64,000 bases of DNA from Pseudomonas triticicola (GCF_019145375.1 NZ_JAHSTX010000001.1:62001-126000), one strand, 5' to 3'. Positions 21,374 through 32,170 are shown, numbered from the stretch's first letter. Translations and numbers: made by a program. The notes: generated from the letters alone by a model not told the origin.

Positions 21374-24226
21374 TTAAGCGTAGCTTTCGATCGACGGGCA
21401 GGCGCAGACCAGGTTGCGATCGCCGAAGACGTTGTCGACGCGGCCGACCGGCGGCCAGTATTTGCCTTCGATCAGCGACGCGACCGGGTACACCGCTTGC
21501 TCGCGGCTGTACGGGTGGGTCCATTCGCCAACCAGTTCTGCTGCGGTGTGCGGGGCGTTTTTCAGCGGGTTGTCTTCCTTGTCCAGCGTGCCGTTTTCTA
21601 CCGCGCGGATTTCTTCGCGGATGCGGATCATCGCGTCGCAGAAGCGGTCCAGCTCTTCCTTGGATTCGCTTTCGGTCGGCTCGATCATCAGCGTGCCAGC
21701 GACCGGGAACGACATGGTCGGCGCGTGGAAACCGAAATCGATCAGGCGTTTGGCGACGTCATCGACGCTGATGCCGCTGCTGTCTTTCAATGGACGCAGA
21801 TCAAGAATGCACTCGTGCGCCACCAGGCCGTTGCTGCCGGTGTACAGCACTGGGTAATGCTCTTCGAGGCGACGGGAAATGTAGTTGGCATTGAGGATCG
21901 CCAGTTGCGAAGCGCGCTTCAGACCAGCGCCACCCATCATGCGGATGTACATCCAGGTGATCGGCAGAATGCTCGCGCTGCCGAACGGTGCCGCGCAGAC
22001 CGCGCCTTCCTTGCGTTCCATCTGGCCGTGGCCCGGCAGGAACGGGGTCAGGTGCGATTTGACGCCGATCGGGCCAACGCCCGGGCCGCCACCGCCGTGC
22101 GGGATGCAGAAGGTTTTGTGCAGGTTCAGGTGCGAGACGTCGCCGCCGAACTTGCCCGGTGCGCAGAGGCCGACCATGGCGTTCATGTTGGCGCCGTCGA
22201 TGTACACCTGGCCGCCGTTGTCGTGAATGATCGCGCAGATTTCGCGAATGCCTTCTTCGAACACGCCGTGGGTCGACGGGTAGGTGATCATCAGCGCGGC
22301 GAGGTGTTCGCGGTGCTCGATGGCTTTGGCGCGCAGGTCTTCAATGTCGACGTTGCCACGGGCATCGCATGCGGTGACGACAACGCGCATACCGGCCATT
22401 TGCGCGGTGGCCGGGTTGGTGCCGTGGGCCGACGACGGGATCAGACAGATGTCGCGGCGCTCATCGCCACGGCTCTGGTGGTAGGCGCGGATCGCCAGGA
22501 GACCTGCATATTCACCTTGCGAACCGGCGTTCGGTTGCAGCGAGATCGAGTCGTAACCGGTGGCGGCGCAGAGCATCGCTTCCAGCTCATCGGTCAGTTG
22601 CTGGTAACCGGCGCTTTGGGCGGCCGGGGCGAACGGGTGCAGTGCACCGAATTCGGCCCAGGTCACCGGGATCATTTCGCTGGCGGCGTTGAGTTTCATG
22701 GTGCATGAGCCCAGCGGGATCATCGTGCGATCCAGCGCCAGGTCCTTGTCCGCCAGTTTGCGCAGGTAGCGCATCAGCTCGGTTTCCGAGTGATAACGGT
22801 TGAACACCGGGTGGCTGAGGATCGGCGACTGGCGCACCAGCTCAGCAGGAATGGTGCTCTGCACCGAGGCGGCCAGCGCAGCGAAGTCCGGTAGGGCCTT
22901 GCCGTCGGCGAACAGGCCCCACAGGGTTTCGATGTCAGCCTGAGTGGTGGTTTCGTCGACCGACAGGCCCAGACGTTCGTCGTCGATCACACGCAAATTG
23001 ATCTGCTCAGCATGCGCCTTGTCGTGCAGCGCGGCGGTGTGTGCGCCGGTGGCAACGGTCAGGGTGTCGAAGAAGTTTGCCTGCTCGACTTGAGCGCCCA
23101 GCGCGGTCAGGCCCTTGGCCAGAATCGCGGTCAGGTGATGCACGCGGTTGGCGATCTGGGTCAGGCCTTTCGGGCCGTGGTAGACGGCGTACATGCTGGC
23201 GATGTTGGCCAGCAGCACTTGAGCAGTGCAGATGTTCGACGTGGCCTTCTCGCGGCGGATGTGTTGCTCGCGGGTCTGCATCGCCAGACGCAGGGCCGGC
23301 TTGCCGAAACGGTCAACCGAGACACCGACCAGACGGCCCGGCATGTCGCGCTTGAACGCATCTTTAGTCGAGAAGTAAGCGGCGTGCGGGCCACCGAAGC
23401 CCAGCGGCACGCCGAAGCGTTGCGCCGAACCAATCGCCACGTCGGCGCCGAATTCGCCCGGTGCGGTCAGCAGCGTCAGGGCCAGCAGGTCAGCGGCCAC
23501 CGCCACCAGAGCGTTGGCGGCGTGCAAGCGCTCGGTCAGCTCGCGATAGTCGAACACATCACCGTTGCTCGCCGGGTATTGCAGCAGCGCGCCGAAGAAT
23601 GGCGTGACGTCAGTCAGTTCGCGCTCATCGCCCACGACCACGTCAATACCGAGCGGCTCGGCACGAGTGCGCAGGACGTCGAGGGTCTGCGGATGGCTGT
23701 GGATCGAGGCGAAGAACTGGTGGCTGCCCTTGTTCTTGCTCAGGCGTTTGCAGAAGGTCATGGCTTCGGCAGCGGCGGTGGCTTCGTCAAGCAGGGAGGC
23801 GTTGGCGATCGGCAGGCCGGTGAGGTCGCTGATCATGGTCTGGAAGTTCAGCAGCGCTTCGAGACGGCCCTGGGAAATTTCTGGCTGGTACGGAGTGTAA
23901 GCGGTGTACCAGGCCGGATTTTCCAGCAGGTTGCGCAGGATCGGCGACGGCGTGTGGCAGTTGTAGTAGCCCTGGCCGATGTAGGTCTTGAACAACTGAT
24001 TCTTGCCGGCGATGGCTTTGATCATCGCCAGGGCGTCGGCTTCGCTGAGGCCGTCGTCCATGCCGAGCACGCTGGTGCCCTTGATACTTTCCGGGATGAC
24101 GCTGGCGCTCAGGGCTTCGAGCGAGTCGAAACCGAGGCTGTTGAGCATGGCTTGCTCGTCACCGGCGCGCGGGCCGATGTGACGGGCGATGAATTCGTTG
24201 GCGGTGCCGAGATTGATGGCGGTCAT
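21374..24226 (-). CDS. gcvP: Glycine dehydrogenase (decarboxylating), P protein
   Basis: A 950-residue fused-subunit PLP enzyme that decarboxylates glycine and passes the aminomethyl group to the lipoyl arm of GcvH. The N-terminal half is the catalytically silent copy; the C-terminal half carries the PLP lysine in [18 protein letters not shown]. The glycine-rich loop keeps the complex active. The gene begins 11 nt after gcvH, so the two are coupled. Confidence 0.97.
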   Translation of the reverse strand: MTAINLGTANEFIARHIGPRAGDEQAMLNSLGFDSLEALSASVIPESIKGTSVLGMDDGLSEADALAMIKAIAGKNQLFKTYIGQGYYNCHTPSPILRNLLENPAWYTAYTPYQPEISQGRLEALLNFQTMISDLTGLPIANASLLDEATAAAEAMTFCKRLSKNKGSHQFFASIHSHPQTLDVLRTRAEPLGIDVVVGDERELTDVTPFFGALLQYPASNGDVFDYRELTERLHAANALVAVAADLLALTLLTAPGEFGADVAIGSAQRFGVPLGFGGPHAAYFSTKDAFKRDMPGRLVGVSVDRFGKPALRLAMQTREQHIRREKATSNICTAQVLLANIASMYAVYHGPKGLTQIANRVHHLTAILAKGLTALGAQVEQANFFDTLTVATGAHTAALHDKAHAEQINLRVIDDERLGLSVDETTTQADIETLWGLFADGKALPDFAALAASVQSTIPAELVRQSPILSHPVFNRYHSETELMRYLRKLADKDLALDRTMIPLGSCTMKLNAASEMIPVTWAEFGALHPFAPAAQSAGYQQLTDELEAMLCAATGYDSISLQPNAGSQGEYAGLLAIRAYHQSRGDERRDICLIPSSAHGTNPATAQMAGMRVVVTACDARGNVDIEDLRAKAIEHREHLAALMITYPSTHGVFEEGIREICAIIHDNGGQVYIDGANMNAMVGLCAPGKFGGDVSHLNLHKTFCIPHGGGGPGVGPIGVKSHLTPFLPGHGQMERKEGAVCAAPFGSASILPITWMYIRMMGGAGLKRASQLAILNANYISRRLEEHYPVLYTGSNGLVAHECILDLRPLKDSSGISVDDVAKRLIDFGFHAPTMSFPVAGTLMIEPTESESKEELDRFCDAMIRIREEIRAVENGTLDKEDNPLKNAPHTAAELVGEWTHPYSREQAVYPVASLIEGKYWPPVGRVDNVFGDRNLVCACPSIESYA

Positions 24227-24237
24227 GGCGTAATTCC

Positions 24238-24621
24238 TCAGGCTTCGGCTTGGGCTTTGATCAGACGGTCGTAAGTATCCTGATCGAGCAGTTTGCCGAC
24301 AGCGGCGGCGTCGCTTGGCTGAAAGCGGAAGAACCAGCCTTCGCCCAGCGGATCTTCGTTGACCAGCTCAGGAGCGTCTTGCAGTGCCGGGTTGACTTCC
24401 AGCACGTCGCCATCGAGCGGCATGTAAACGCCGCTGGCGGCTTTCACCGATTCCACGGTGGCGGCTTCAGCGCCTTTTTCGTAAGCCTGTAGCTCAGGCA
24501 GTTGCACGAACACCACGTCGCCCAAGGCGTTCTGCGCGAATGCGGTGATGCCGACAGTGACACTGCCGTCGGCTTCGGTGCGCAGCCATTCGTGATCTTC
24601 GGTAAAACGCAACTCGCTCAT
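24238..24621 (-). CDS. gcvH: Glycine cleavage system H protein
   Basis: A 127-residue lipoyl carrier protein shuttling the aminomethyl intermediate between GcvP, GcvT and the L protein. The lipoylated residue is Lys60 in [13 protein letters not shown]. It is the first gene of the operon; the promoter and operators lie 75-285 nt upstream. The L protein (lpd) is not in the window. Confidence 0.97.
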   Translation of the reverse strand: MSELRFTEDHEWLRTEADGSVTVGITAFAQNALGDVVFVQLPELQAYEKGAEAATVESVKAASGVYMPLDGDVLEVNPALQDAPELVNEDPLGEGWFFRFQPSDAAAVGKLLDQDTYDRLIKAQAEA

Positions 24622-24706
24622 GGAAACTCCTCAGGGGCCAGACTCGTCTGGTGGACGCGGTGGAAAGCTTGGGGCGGGGAAGCCCTTTATAGATGAGAAG
24701 GCAGGT

Positions 24707-24722
24707 AGCAAGAATGCGGCCA
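24707..24722 (-). promoter_or_regulatory. Sigma54 promoter of gcvH
   Basis: On the minus strand TGGCCGCATTCTTGCT contains GG and GC separated by exactly 10 nt, the invariant -24/-12 elements (consensus TGGCAC-N5-TTGC). Transcription would start near 24696, giving a leader of about 75 nt. This agrees with the adjacent sigma54 activator gene gcsR and with known GcsR control in P. aeruginosa. Confidence 0.85.
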
Positions 24723-24786
24723 AGGTTGATTTATCTATATAAATCAATGGCTTGGATTTTTCAGGTGGGCGTCGGCAGGTTGCGCC

Positions 24787-24804
24787 TGTAGCGAAATCGC
24801 TACA
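24787..24804 (-). promoter_or_regulatory. GcsR operator 1
   Basis: TGTAGCG-AAAT-CGCTACA is a perfect palindrome with 7-bp arms and a 4-bp spacer, matching the form of the 18-bp TGTAACG-N4-CGTTCCG GcsR repeats described for P. aeruginosa. It is the site nearest the sigma54 promoter. Confidence 0.8.
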
Positions 24805-24867
24805 GCTTGGGGCGAGGAGAAAAGCTGAACGGGATCAAAGCGTTGCGCAGCGCTGGTCACAGGCGGG

Positions 24868-24885
24868 TGTAGCGATATCGTTCCG
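24868..24885 (-). promoter_or_regulatory. GcsR operator 2
   Basis: TGTAGCG-ATAT-CGTTCCG is the closest match to the published P. aeruginosa form, including the CGTTCCG half. It lies one base from operator 3, a tandem pair with a 19-bp period. Confidence 0.8.
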
Positions 24886-24886
24886 C

Positions 24887-24904
24887 TGTAGCGCTTTCGG
24901 TACA
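24887..24904 (-). promoter_or_regulatory. GcsR operator 3
   Basis: TGTAGCG-CTTT-CGGTACA is the third 18-bp site, adjacent to operator 2. About 165-180 bp from the -24 element, a normal upstream-activator distance for sigma54 promoters. Confidence 0.78.
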
Positions 24905-24949
24905 GATGGAGGTCGTTTTTGGACGGATTTCGAATCCGCCATAAATCCT

Positions 24950-25036
24950 GTGGGAGCGAGCCTGCTCGCGAAGACGGTGTGTCAGGCGCCAGCTATTTTG
25001 CTGATAGACCGCTTTCGCGAGCAGGCTCGCTCCCAC
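24950..25036. repeat. REPIN copy 2
   Basis: An inverted pair of GTGGGAGCGAGCCTGCTCGCGAA units between the GcsR operators of gcvH and the 3' end of gcsR, where it can end the gcsR transcript. Confidence 0.93.
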
Positions 25037-25071
25037 ATGGGGAATTTCCTGCAATAGGGATGCGCGGTGAG

Positions 25072-26580
25072 TCAGGGTTTATTGGGAATGCCGTATTTGC
25101 GCAGGCGATGGGCGATAGCGGTGTGCGAGGTTTGCAAGCGGCTCGCCAATTGCCGGGTCGAGGGATAGCTGACGTAGAGCTTCTCGAGCAGCTCTCTTTC
25201 GAACGATTCGACCGCTTGCTCGAGGCTGTCGACGTCGGTATCGGCTTGGCGCGCCACCGAAGTGCCGGCGATGTCGAGGTCGCCGATATCGACCAGGCTG
25301 CTTTCGCAAATCGCCGCCGCACGGAAAATCACGTTCTGCAACTGCCGCACGTTGCCTGGCCAGCGATTGCCGAGCAGGGCGGGGTAAGTCCCCGGCGCCA
25401 AGCGGCAGACCGGGCGCTGGATCTGCGCGCAGGCCTGCTGCATGAAGTAGCGCGCCAGCAGCAGGATGTCCTGACCGCGTTCACGCAGCGGCGGCACTTC
25501 GACGTTGAGCACGTTGAGGCGATAGAACAGGTCTTCGCGGAACAGACCTTCGCTGACCATTTTTTCCAGATCGCGGTGAGTCGCGCTGAGGATGCGCACG
25601 TCGACCTTTACTTCCCGATCACCACCGACGCGGCGGAAGCTGCCGTCGTTGAGAAAACGCAGGAGTTTGGCCTGCAAGTACGGCGACATCTCGCCGATCT
25701 CATCGAGGAACACCGTGCCCTGGTTGGCCAGCTCCATCAGCCCCGGTTTACCGCCACGCGCCGCGCCGGTGAAGGCGCCGGGGGCGTAGCCGAACAGTTC
25801 GCTTTCGGCGAGGTTTTCCGGCAGCGCTGCGCAGTTCAACGCCAGAAAAGGAGCACTGTGCCGCGCACTGATGGCGTGACAGGCGCGGGCCACCAATTCT
25901 TTGCCGGTGCCGGTTTCGCCTTGAATCAACAACGGTGCATCAAGGGCGGCGACCCTTTGCGCGCGGGCCTTGAGTGTGCGGATCGCCGGAGACTCGCCGA
26001 GCAGCGCGTCGAAGCCTTCGGCGTGATCGTGATGCAACGCCGAGAGCTGTTCGCCGATGCGATTTGGTTGATACAGGGTCAGCAGGGCACCGGCGTCGGT
26101 GATCGGCGTGGCGTCGAGCAACAGGGTCTGGCCATTGACAGTGATTTCGCGCAGCGGCAGGCGAAAGCCGTTTTCCAGCAGGGTGTCGAGCAGGCCGGGA
26201 TCATTGAACAGCGCCGAGACGCTTTCGCCGGCCGGTTCGCGACCGTACAGGGCAATCAACGCCGGGTTGGCCAGCAGCACCTTGCCGGCGCTGTCGAGGG
26301 CCAGCACCGGGTCGGTCATCGCTGCGAGCAGGGCATCTAGCTGCAGATGCCGACGCTGGCCGGGGAGGATATCGACCACGGTCACCGCCTCGACGCCAAG
26401 CACGCGAAACAGCGCATCTTTCAGTTCTTCGAGCACTTGCGGGCTGAGGGTCGGCGCGTCGATGTAGACGTTCGGCGGGATCATCTCCACCGCATCCAGA
26501 TTGAGATTGCGCCCACCGAGGATAGCCAGGACTTCCTGGGTGATGCCGACGCGGTCGATGAAACTGACGTGGATACGCAT
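25072..26580 (-). CDS. gcsR: TyrR-like sigma54-dependent activator GcsR
   Basis: A 502-residue enhancer-binding protein: ACT domain (1-70), PAS domain (about 75-185), AAA+ domain (about 193-430) with Walker A GETGTGKE (221-228), GAFTGA loop (268-273) and Walker B FLDEIGEM (291-298), then a TyrR-type HTH (about 455-502). The intact GAFTGA motif means it should engage sigma54, unlike E. coli TyrR. The ACT domain probably binds glycine. P. aeruginosa GcsR (PA2449) activates the gcvH2 operon; here gcvH lies next door with matching operators. ATG 26580 starts the conserved MRIHVSFIDRVG; upstream in-frame codons lie in a repeat. Confidence 0.94.
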   Translation of the reverse strand: MRIHVSFIDRVGITQEVLAILGGRNLNLDAVEMIPPNVYIDAPTLSPQVLEELKDALFRVLGVEAVTVVDILPGQRRHLQLDALLAAMTDPVLALDSAGKVLLANPALIALYGREPAGESVSALFNDPGLLDTLLENGFRLPLREITVNGQTLLLDATPITDAGALLTLYQPNRIGEQLSALHHDHAEGFDALLGESPAIRTLKARAQRVAALDAPLLIQGETGTGKELVARACHAISARHSAPFLALNCAALPENLAESELFGYAPGAFTGAARGGKPGLMELANQGTVFLDEIGEMSPYLQAKLLRFLNDGSFRRVGGDREVKVDVRILSATHRDLEKMVSEGLFREDLFYRLNVLNVEVPPLRERGQDILLLARYFMQQACAQIQRPVCRLAPGTYPALLGNRWPGNVRQLQNVIFRAAAICESSLVDIGDLDIAGTSVARQADTDVDSLEQAVESFERELLEKLYVSYPSTRQLASRLQTSHTAIAHRLRKYGIPNKP

Positions 26581-26631
26581 GGGGCGGTTCAGTGATCTGC
26601 AGAGCGGAGGGGGGCAAGTATGCCTTAAATC

Positions 26632-26820
26632 AAAAGCCCCCTCACCCCAGCCCTCTCCCGGAGGGAGAGGGAGCCGACCGAGGTATCTGGGGTTATGCAT
26701 CGACCTGAAAGTCCCGGGCGATTATGGATTCAGTGATGCAGGATCAGGTCGACGCAATGCTGCAGCATCCCCCAATCGGTTCCCTCTCCCTCCGGGAGAG
26801 GGCTAGGGTGAGAGGCTTTT
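26632..26820. repeat. Composite palindromic element, about 190 bp, copy 1
   Basis: Inverted ends AAAAGCCCCCTCACCCCAGC and complement, each containing a CTCTCCCGGAGGGAGAG hairpin. The interior of about 90 bp contains CGATTATGGATTC and AGGTCGACG, motifs repeated in the other copies. It separates DUF5064 from gcsR. Confidence 0.9.
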
Positions 26821-26825
26821 GATTT

Positions 26826-27188
26826 TTATTCGAAATGCTCGAGATTGACCGGATCCCCCGACTGCATATTCAACTTCTGCCGAATGTCTTCAAACATCAG
26901 ATCGTAATGCTTGTGCACCGAGCCGATCTGGCTGTGGGCCTTGGGGATTCCGTACTTCTCGGCGATCCGCGTGACATCGCGGGCGAAGTTGTAGGCCTCT
27001 TCCTTGGGCAGGAAAAACGCCTCCTTCATGTCCTTGCCCTGCATGCTGCCGTGCAGGGTGAACTGAATACCTTTGCCTTTCTGCGGATCGGTGAACACTT
27101 CATAGTCCAGATGCACGTTGTAATTGACGTCATCGTCGGTCAACGCGTGCCGCTCGATGTGCAGATGACCGGGTTCGAACTGGGCCAT
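26826..27188 (-). CDS. DUF5064 family protein
   Basis: A 120-residue soluble protein without signal or membrane segment. The N-terminus is His-rich and acidic (FEPGHLHIERHALTDDDVNYN) and the fold is predicted mixed alpha/beta. It matches, from memory, a Pseudomonas-restricted family (DUF5064) that sits directly after arcC in several species. Function is unknown; the conserved position suggests a role with arginine fermentation. The gap to arcC is 62 nt with no clear terminator, so co-transcription is likely. ATG 27188 begins MAQFEPGH, preceded by AGGAGTAGCTCA. Confidence 0.8.
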   Translation of the reverse strand: MAQFEPGHLHIERHALTDDDVNYNVHLDYEVFTDPQKGKGIQFTLHGSMQGKDMKEAFFLPKEEAYNFARDVTRIAEKYGIPKAHSQIGSVHKHYDLMFEDIRQKLNMQSGDPVNLEHFE

Positions 27189-27250
27189 TGAGCTACTCCT
27201 TTCAAGGCATGGAAGCGGGGCAGGCCTTGAGCCTGCCCCGGCGTTTATTG

Positions 27251-28180
27251 TTATCGGTAGCTGATCCCCGGCTTCGCCGTGCTGACCCGCGTACCGGCGG
27301 TGCCCTGGACGATGGCTTCGATATCGGCCAGCGAACCGATCACCGCGACCTTGCCAGTATGGCGCGCGAATTCGCAGGCTGCCTGCACCTTCGGCCCCAT
27401 GGAGCCGGCGGCGAAACCAAGGCGTTCGAGTTCGTCCGGGTGGGCTTCGGCGATGGCTTTCTGGGTGGGTTTGCCATAGTCGATAAAAGCCGCGTTGACG
27501 TCGGTGGCGATCACCAGCAGGTCGGCTTCCAGTTGCTCGGCAAGCAACGACGAACACAGATCCTTGTCGATCACCGCCTCGATGCCCTTGAGGTTGCGCT
27601 GATCGTCGTACATGGTCGGAATCCCGCCGCCACCGGCGCAGATGACGATGCTGCCCTTGTCCAGCAGCCACTTGATCGGGCGGATTTCGAAGATGCGCTT
27701 CGGCCGTGGACTGGCGACCACGCGGCGGAATTTGTCGCCATCGGCAGCAATCGCCCAGCCTTTTTCGGCGGCGAGTTTTTCCGCTTCGGCTTTGTCGTAG
27801 ACCGGGCCGATCGGCTTGGTCGGGTTCTTGAAGGCCGGGTCGTTGGCGTCGACTTCGACTTGGGTCAGCAGGGTGGCGAACGGCACTTCGAAGTCGAGCA
27901 GATTGCCCAGTTCCTGTTCGATGATGTAGCCGATCATGCCTTCGGTTTCAGCACCGAGCACGTCCAGCGGGTATGGAGTGACCGAGGTGTAGGCCGCCGC
28001 TTGCAGCGACAGCAGACCGACTTGCGGGCCATTGCCGTGAGCGATGACCAGTTGGTTGCCGGGATGGATCTTGGCGATTTGCTCGGTGGCGATGCGGATG
28101 TTGGCGCGCTGGTTGTCAGCGGTCATCGGCTCACCACGGCGGAGCAGGGCGTTACCGCCCAGGGCTACGACGATACGCAT
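27251..28180 (-). CDS. arcC: Carbamate kinase
   Basis: A 309-residue amino-acid-kinase-fold enzyme that makes ATP from carbamoyl phosphate and ADP, the energy-yielding step of the arginine deiminase pathway. Motifs include [24 protein letters not shown] and CAGGGGIP. It is the third catabolic gene of arcDABC; a REPIN separates it from arcB. Confidence 0.97.
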   Translation of the reverse strand: MRIVVALGGNALLRRGEPMTADNQRANIRIATEQIAKIHPGNQLVIAHGNGPQVGLLSLQAAAYTSVTPYPLDVLGAETEGMIGYIIEQELGNLLDFEVPFATLLTQVEVDANDPAFKNPTKPIGPVYDKAEAEKLAAEKGWAIAADGDKFRRVVASPRPKRIFEIRPIKWLLDKGSIVICAGGGGIPTMYDDQRNLKGIEAVIDKDLCSSLLAEQLEADLLVIATDVNAAFIDYGKPTQKAIAEAHPDELERLGFAAGSMGPKVQAACEFARHTGKVAVIGSLADIEAIVQGTAGTRVSTAKPGISYR

Positions 28181-28245
28181 GGTGCAATCCTTCTAAGCAG
28201 AGGAATGACAAACGATTCGATCCCCCTGTCGGAACCGGAATCCCT

Positions 28246-28333
28246 GTGGGAGCGAGCCTGCTCGCGAATGCGGTATGTCATTCAACAGTGATGTTGTCTG
28301 ATCTGACGCTTTCGCGAGCAGGCTCGCTCCCAC
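28246..28333. repeat. REPIN copy 3
   Basis: An inverted GTGGGAGCGAG pair in the 191-bp gap between arcB and arcC, inside the arc operon. It may modulate the arcC:arcB ratio. Confidence 0.93.
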
Positions 28334-28371
28334 ATTGGGTTCCCGGTTCCTTCAGTGGGAGCGCTGTGGCG

Positions 28372-29382
28372 TCAGAGATCAGCCAGGGTCGAGACCAGAA
28401 TCGCCTTGATCGTGTGCATGCGGTTTTCCGCTTGCTCGAAGGCAATGCAGGCCGGCGACTCGAACACATCGTCGGTCACTTCGATGCCGTTTTTCAGGTG
28501 CGGATACTGCTCGGCGATCTGTTTGCCGACCTTGGTGTCGCTGTTGTGAAAGGCCGGCAGGCAGTGCATGAACTTGGTACGCGGGTTGCCGGTGGCTTTC
28601 ATCAGGTCGGCGTTGACCTGATACGGCAGCAGTTGCTGGATACGCTCGGCCCAGGCTTCCACCGGTTCACCCATCGATACCCAGACATCGGTGTGAATGA
28701 AGTCCACGCCTTTGACCGCTTCTTTCGGATCTTCGGTGAGGGTGATGCGTGCGCCACTTTCCTCACCGTATTTTTTGCAGCGCGCTACCAGATCGTCCAG
28801 CGGCCACAGCGCTTTCGGTGCGCAGATGCGCACGTCCATGCCGAGTTTGGCGCCGATCAGCAGCAGCGAGTTGCCCATGTTGTTTCGCGCGTCGCCCAAG
28901 TAGGCGTAGCTGATTTCGTGGATCGGCTTGTCAGCGTTTTCACGCATGGTCAGTACGTCGGCGATCATCTGGGTCGGGTGATATTCATCGGTCAGGCCGT
29001 TGAACACCGGCACGCCGGCGAACTTGGCCAGCTCTTCGACGATTTCCTGTTTGAAGCCACGGTACTCGATGGCGTCGTACATGCGCCCGAGCACGCGGGC
29101 GGTGTCCTTCATGCTTTCCTTGTGGCCGATTTGCGAGGAGTTCGGGTCGATGTAAGTGACGTTGGCGCCTTGGTCATAGGCCGCCACTTCGAAGGCGCAA
29201 CGGGTGCGGGTCGAGGTCTTTTCGAAGATCAGGGCGATGTTGTTGCCCTTCAGGTGTTGTTGCTCGGTGCCGGTGTACTTCGCGCGTTTCAGATCGCGGG
29301 ACAGGTCGAGCAGGTAACGCAGCTCACGTGGGGTGTGGTGTTCCAGGCTGAGCAGGTTACGGTTGTGAATGTTAAAAGCCAT
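28372..29382 (-). CDS. arcB: Catabolic ornithine carbamoyltransferase
   Basis: A 336-residue enzyme converting citrulline and phosphate to ornithine and carbamoyl phosphate. The carbamoyl-phosphate motif [12 protein letters not shown] and the ornithine motif [11 protein letters not shown] are present. The length and the position in the arc operon identify it as the catabolic form rather than the biosynthetic ArgF. Confidence 0.97.
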   Translation of the reverse strand: MAFNIHNRNLLSLEHHTPRELRYLLDLSRDLKRAKYTGTEQQHLKGNNIALIFEKTSTRTRCAFEVAAYDQGANVTYIDPNSSQIGHKESMKDTARVLGRMYDAIEYRGFKQEIVEELAKFAGVPVFNGLTDEYHPTQMIADVLTMRENADKPIHEISYAYLGDARNNMGNSLLLIGAKLGMDVRICAPKALWPLDDLVARCKKYGEESGARITLTEDPKEAVKGVDFIHTDVWVSMGEPVEAWAERIQQLLPYQVNADLMKATGNPRTKFMHCLPAFHNSDTKVGKQIAEQYPHLKNGIEVTDDVFESPACIAFEQAENRMHTIKAILVSTLADL

Positions 29383-29450
29383 GATGGATCTCCTTGGGTT
29401 TCGGTTATCCCCTTGGCCGCGCTCGATAAGTCGCGGCGAAGGCTCAAAGA

Positions 29451-30707
29451 TTAGTAATCGATCGGGTCACGGATGATCGGGCAGGTCATGCAGTGGCCGC
29501 CGCCACGGCCCCGGCCGAGTTCGCCGGCGCTGATGGTGATGACCTCCACGCCAGCCTTGCGCAGCAGGGTGTTGGTGTAGGTGTTGCGGTCGTAGCCGAT
29601 GACCACGCCCGGCTCCATCGCCACCACGTTGTTGCCGTCGTCCCATTGCTCGCGTTCGGCGGCGAAGCTGTTGCCGCCGGTTTCCACCACGCGCAGTTTC
29701 GGCAGGTTGAGCGCCGCAGCGACGGTGTCGAGGAAGCTGCCTTCTTCGCGGCGGATGTCGATGCCGCCCTGTTTGCTTTCGTCAGGGCGCAGGGTGAAGG
29801 CGACGATCTGGTTGACCACTTCCGGGAAGATCGTCACCAGATCGCGGTCGCAGAAGCTGAACACGGTGTCCAGGTGCATGGCCGCGCGGGATTTCGGCAG
29901 GCCGGCGACGATGACTTTTTCCACCGCTTTGTTGTTGAACAGGTTCAGCGCCAGTTGGCCGATGGCCTGCCGCGATGAGCGCTCGCCCATGCCGATCAGC
30001 ACCACACCGTTGCCGATCGGCATGACGTCGCCGCCCTCAAGGGTAGAGTTGCCGTGGTCCTTGTCCGGGTCGCCGTACCAGATCTCGAATTCGGCGTTGG
30101 TGAATTGCGGATGGAATTTGTAGATGGCGGTGGTCAGCAGGGTTTCCTGACGGCGCGCCGGCCAGTACATCGGGTTCAGCGTCACGCCACCGTAGATCCA
30201 GCAGGTGGTATCGCGGGTGAACTGGGTGTTGGGCAGCGGCGGCAGGATGAAGCTGGAGTGGCCGAGGAAATCGCGGAACATCTGGATGGTCTTGCCACCG
30301 AAGCTGTCCGGCAGATCATCGGCCGAGACGCCGCCAATCAGGAATTCGGCGATGTGGCGGGGCTCGAGGCTTTTCAGCCAGGATTTCACTTCGCTGATCA
30401 GGCCCAGGCCCACCGAGTCGGCAGTGACTTTGCGCTCAAGAATCCAGTCCAGCGCTTCGGGGATGGCGACGATGTCGGTCAGCAGGTTGTGCATTTCCAC
30501 CACGTCGATGCCGCGCTCGCGCATTTTGGTGACGAAGTCGAAATGGTCGCGCTTGGCCTGCGCCACCCACAGCACATCATCGAACAGCAGTTCATCGCAG
30601 TTGTTCGGGGTCAGCCGCTGATGGGCCAGACCTGGGGAGCAAACCATGACTTTACGCAGTTTCCCGGCTTCGGAGTGGACGCCGTACTTCACTTTTTCCG
30701 TGGTCAT
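29451..30707 (-). CDS. arcA: Arginine deiminase
   Basis: A 418-residue enzyme hydrolysing arginine to citrulline and ammonia. The catalytic Cys406 lies in [17 protein letters not shown] at the C-terminus; the EGGD motif ([11 protein letters not shown]) and FTRDTTCW are also present. Cytosolic, first step of anaerobic arginine fermentation. Confidence 0.98.
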   Translation of the reverse strand: MTTEKVKYGVHSEAGKLRKVMVCSPGLAHQRLTPNNCDELLFDDVLWVAQAKRDHFDFVTKMRERGIDVVEMHNLLTDIVAIPEALDWILERKVTADSVGLGLISEVKSWLKSLEPRHIAEFLIGGVSADDLPDSFGGKTIQMFRDFLGHSSFILPPLPNTQFTRDTTCWIYGGVTLNPMYWPARRQETLLTTAIYKFHPQFTNAEFEIWYGDPDKDHGNSTLEGGDVMPIGNGVVLIGMGERSSRQAIGQLALNLFNNKAVEKVIVAGLPKSRAAMHLDTVFSFCDRDLVTIFPEVVNQIVAFTLRPDESKQGGIDIRREEGSFLDTVAAALNLPKLRVVETGGNSFAAEREQWDDGNNVVAMEPGVVIGYDRNTYTNTLLRKAGVEVITISAGELGRGRGGGHCMTCPIIRDPIDY

Positions 30708-30742
30708 TTCTGTGTTCCTCCAGATGACAATTCAATCAGGGG

Positions 30743-32170
30743 TTACAGCGTCAGGAAGCCATCGTAGAGACCGTAGGCCGCCACCACGGCGCCCACGACC
30801 ACTGCGGCGAAAATCAGCTTCTCGACGTTGGTGAAAACCGGTTGTTTGAGTTCCAGCTTGGCCTTGGCGAACAGGATCGCGCCGGGCGCGTAGAGCAGGG
30901 CCGACAGCAGCAGGTACTTGACCCCGCCGGCGTACAACAACCACACCGCATAGATCAGGGCGATACCGCCGATGATCAGATCCTTGCGCCGCTCGGCGGC
31001 AAAGCCTTCGTAGCTCTCGCCGCGCACCGCCAGCAGCAGGGCATAGGCCGCCGACCACAGGTACGGCACCAGAATCATCGAAGTGGCGAGGTAGATCAGT
31101 GACAGGTAAGTGCTGGCCGAGAACAGGGTGATGATCAGGAACACCTGCACCATCGCGTTGGTCAGCCACAGGGCGTTGACCGGCACGTGGTTGGCGTTTT
31201 CCTTGCGCAGGAACTCCGGCATGGTGTGGTCTTTGGCGGCGGCGAACATGATCTCGGCACACAGCAGCACCCACGACAGCAGCGCGCCGAGCAGCGAGAT
31301 GATCAGGCCGACGCTGATCAGCACCGCACCCCAGTGACCGACCACATGCTCAAGCACGGCGGCCATCGACGGGTTCTGCAGTTTCGCCAGTTCCGGCTGG
31401 GTCATGATGCCCAGCGACAGCACGTTCACCAGCACCAGAAACAGCAGCACGGTGATGAAGCCGATCACCGTAGCCTTGCCGACGTCCGAGCGCTTCTCGG
31501 CGCGGGCGGAGAAGATGCTCGCGCCTTCGATGCCGATGAACACCCAGACGGTGACCAGCATCATGTTGCGCACCTGGTTCATCACACTGCCCAGATCAGG
31601 GTTTTTCACGCCCCAGATGTCGGCGGTGAAGATGTCCAGTCTGAACGCGAAGACTGCGATCAACACGAACAGCAGCAGCGGCACGACCTTGGCGACCGTG
31701 GTCACCAGGTTGATGAACGCCGCTTCCTTGATCCCGCGCAGCACAAGAAAATGCACGCCCCACAGCAACACCGAGGCGCCGATCACCGCCGCCGGGGTAT
31801 TGCCTTCGCCGAATATCGGAAAGAAGTAACCGAGGGTGCTGAACAGCAACACGAAGTAACCGACGTTGCCCAGCCAGGCACTGATCCAGTAGCCCCACGC
31901 GGACGAGAAACCCATGTAATCGCCGAATCCGGCCTTGGCGTAGGCGTAGACCCCGCCGTCCAGGTCAGGCTTGCGATTGGCGAGGGTCTGAAAGACGAAA
32001 GCGAGGGTGAGCATGCCGACGGCGGTGATGGCCCAGCCGATCAGCACGGCACCGACGTCGGCGCTGGCAGCCATGTTTTGTGGCAAGGAAAATATCCCGC
32101 CGCCGATCATTGAACCGACTACCAGTGCAACCAGTGCACCGAGTCTTAGTTTTCCGGGCGCTTCAGACAT
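30743..32170 (-). CDS. arcD: Arginine/ornithine antiporter ArcD (copy 1)
   Basis: A 475-residue APC-superfamily antiporter with about 13 membrane helices that exchanges external arginine for ornithine without net energy cost. The N-terminal LGALVALVVGSMIGGGIFSLPQ is the substrate-binding unwound-helix motif. It is the first gene of the arcDABC operon. ATG 32170 begins MSEAPGK; ATG 32176 two codons upstream is an alternative. A near-identical paralog is divergent at 32609. Confidence 0.96.
   Translation of the reverse strand: MSEAPGKLRLGALVALVVGSMIGGGIFSLPQNMAASADVGAVLIGWAITAVGMLTLAFVFQTLANRKPDLDGGVYAYAKAGFGDYMGFSSAWGYWISAWLGNVGYFVLLFSTLGYFFPIFGEGNTPAAVIGASVLLWGVHFLVLRGIKEAAFINLVTTVAKVVPLLLFVLIAVFAFRLDIFTADIWGVKNPDLGSVMNQVRNMMLVTVWVFIGIEGASIFSARAEKRSDVGKATVIGFITVLLFLVLVNVLSLGIMTQPELAKLQNPSMAAVLEHVVGHWGAVLISVGLIISLLGALLSWVLLCAEIMFAAAKDHTMPEFLRKENANHVPVNALWLTNAMVQVFLIITLFSASTYLSLIYLATSMILVPYLWSAAYALLLAVRGESYEGFAAERRKDLIIGGIALIYAVWLLYAGGVKYLLLSALLYAPGAILFAKAKLELKQPVFTNVEKLIFAAVVVGAVVAAYGLYDGFLTL

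Noticed and set aside
24622..24706. Glycine riboswitch in the gcvH leader
   Set aside because: The predicted leader is about 75 nt, too short for a glycine riboswitch, and no tandem aptamer core was seen; control by sigma54/GcsR explains the region.
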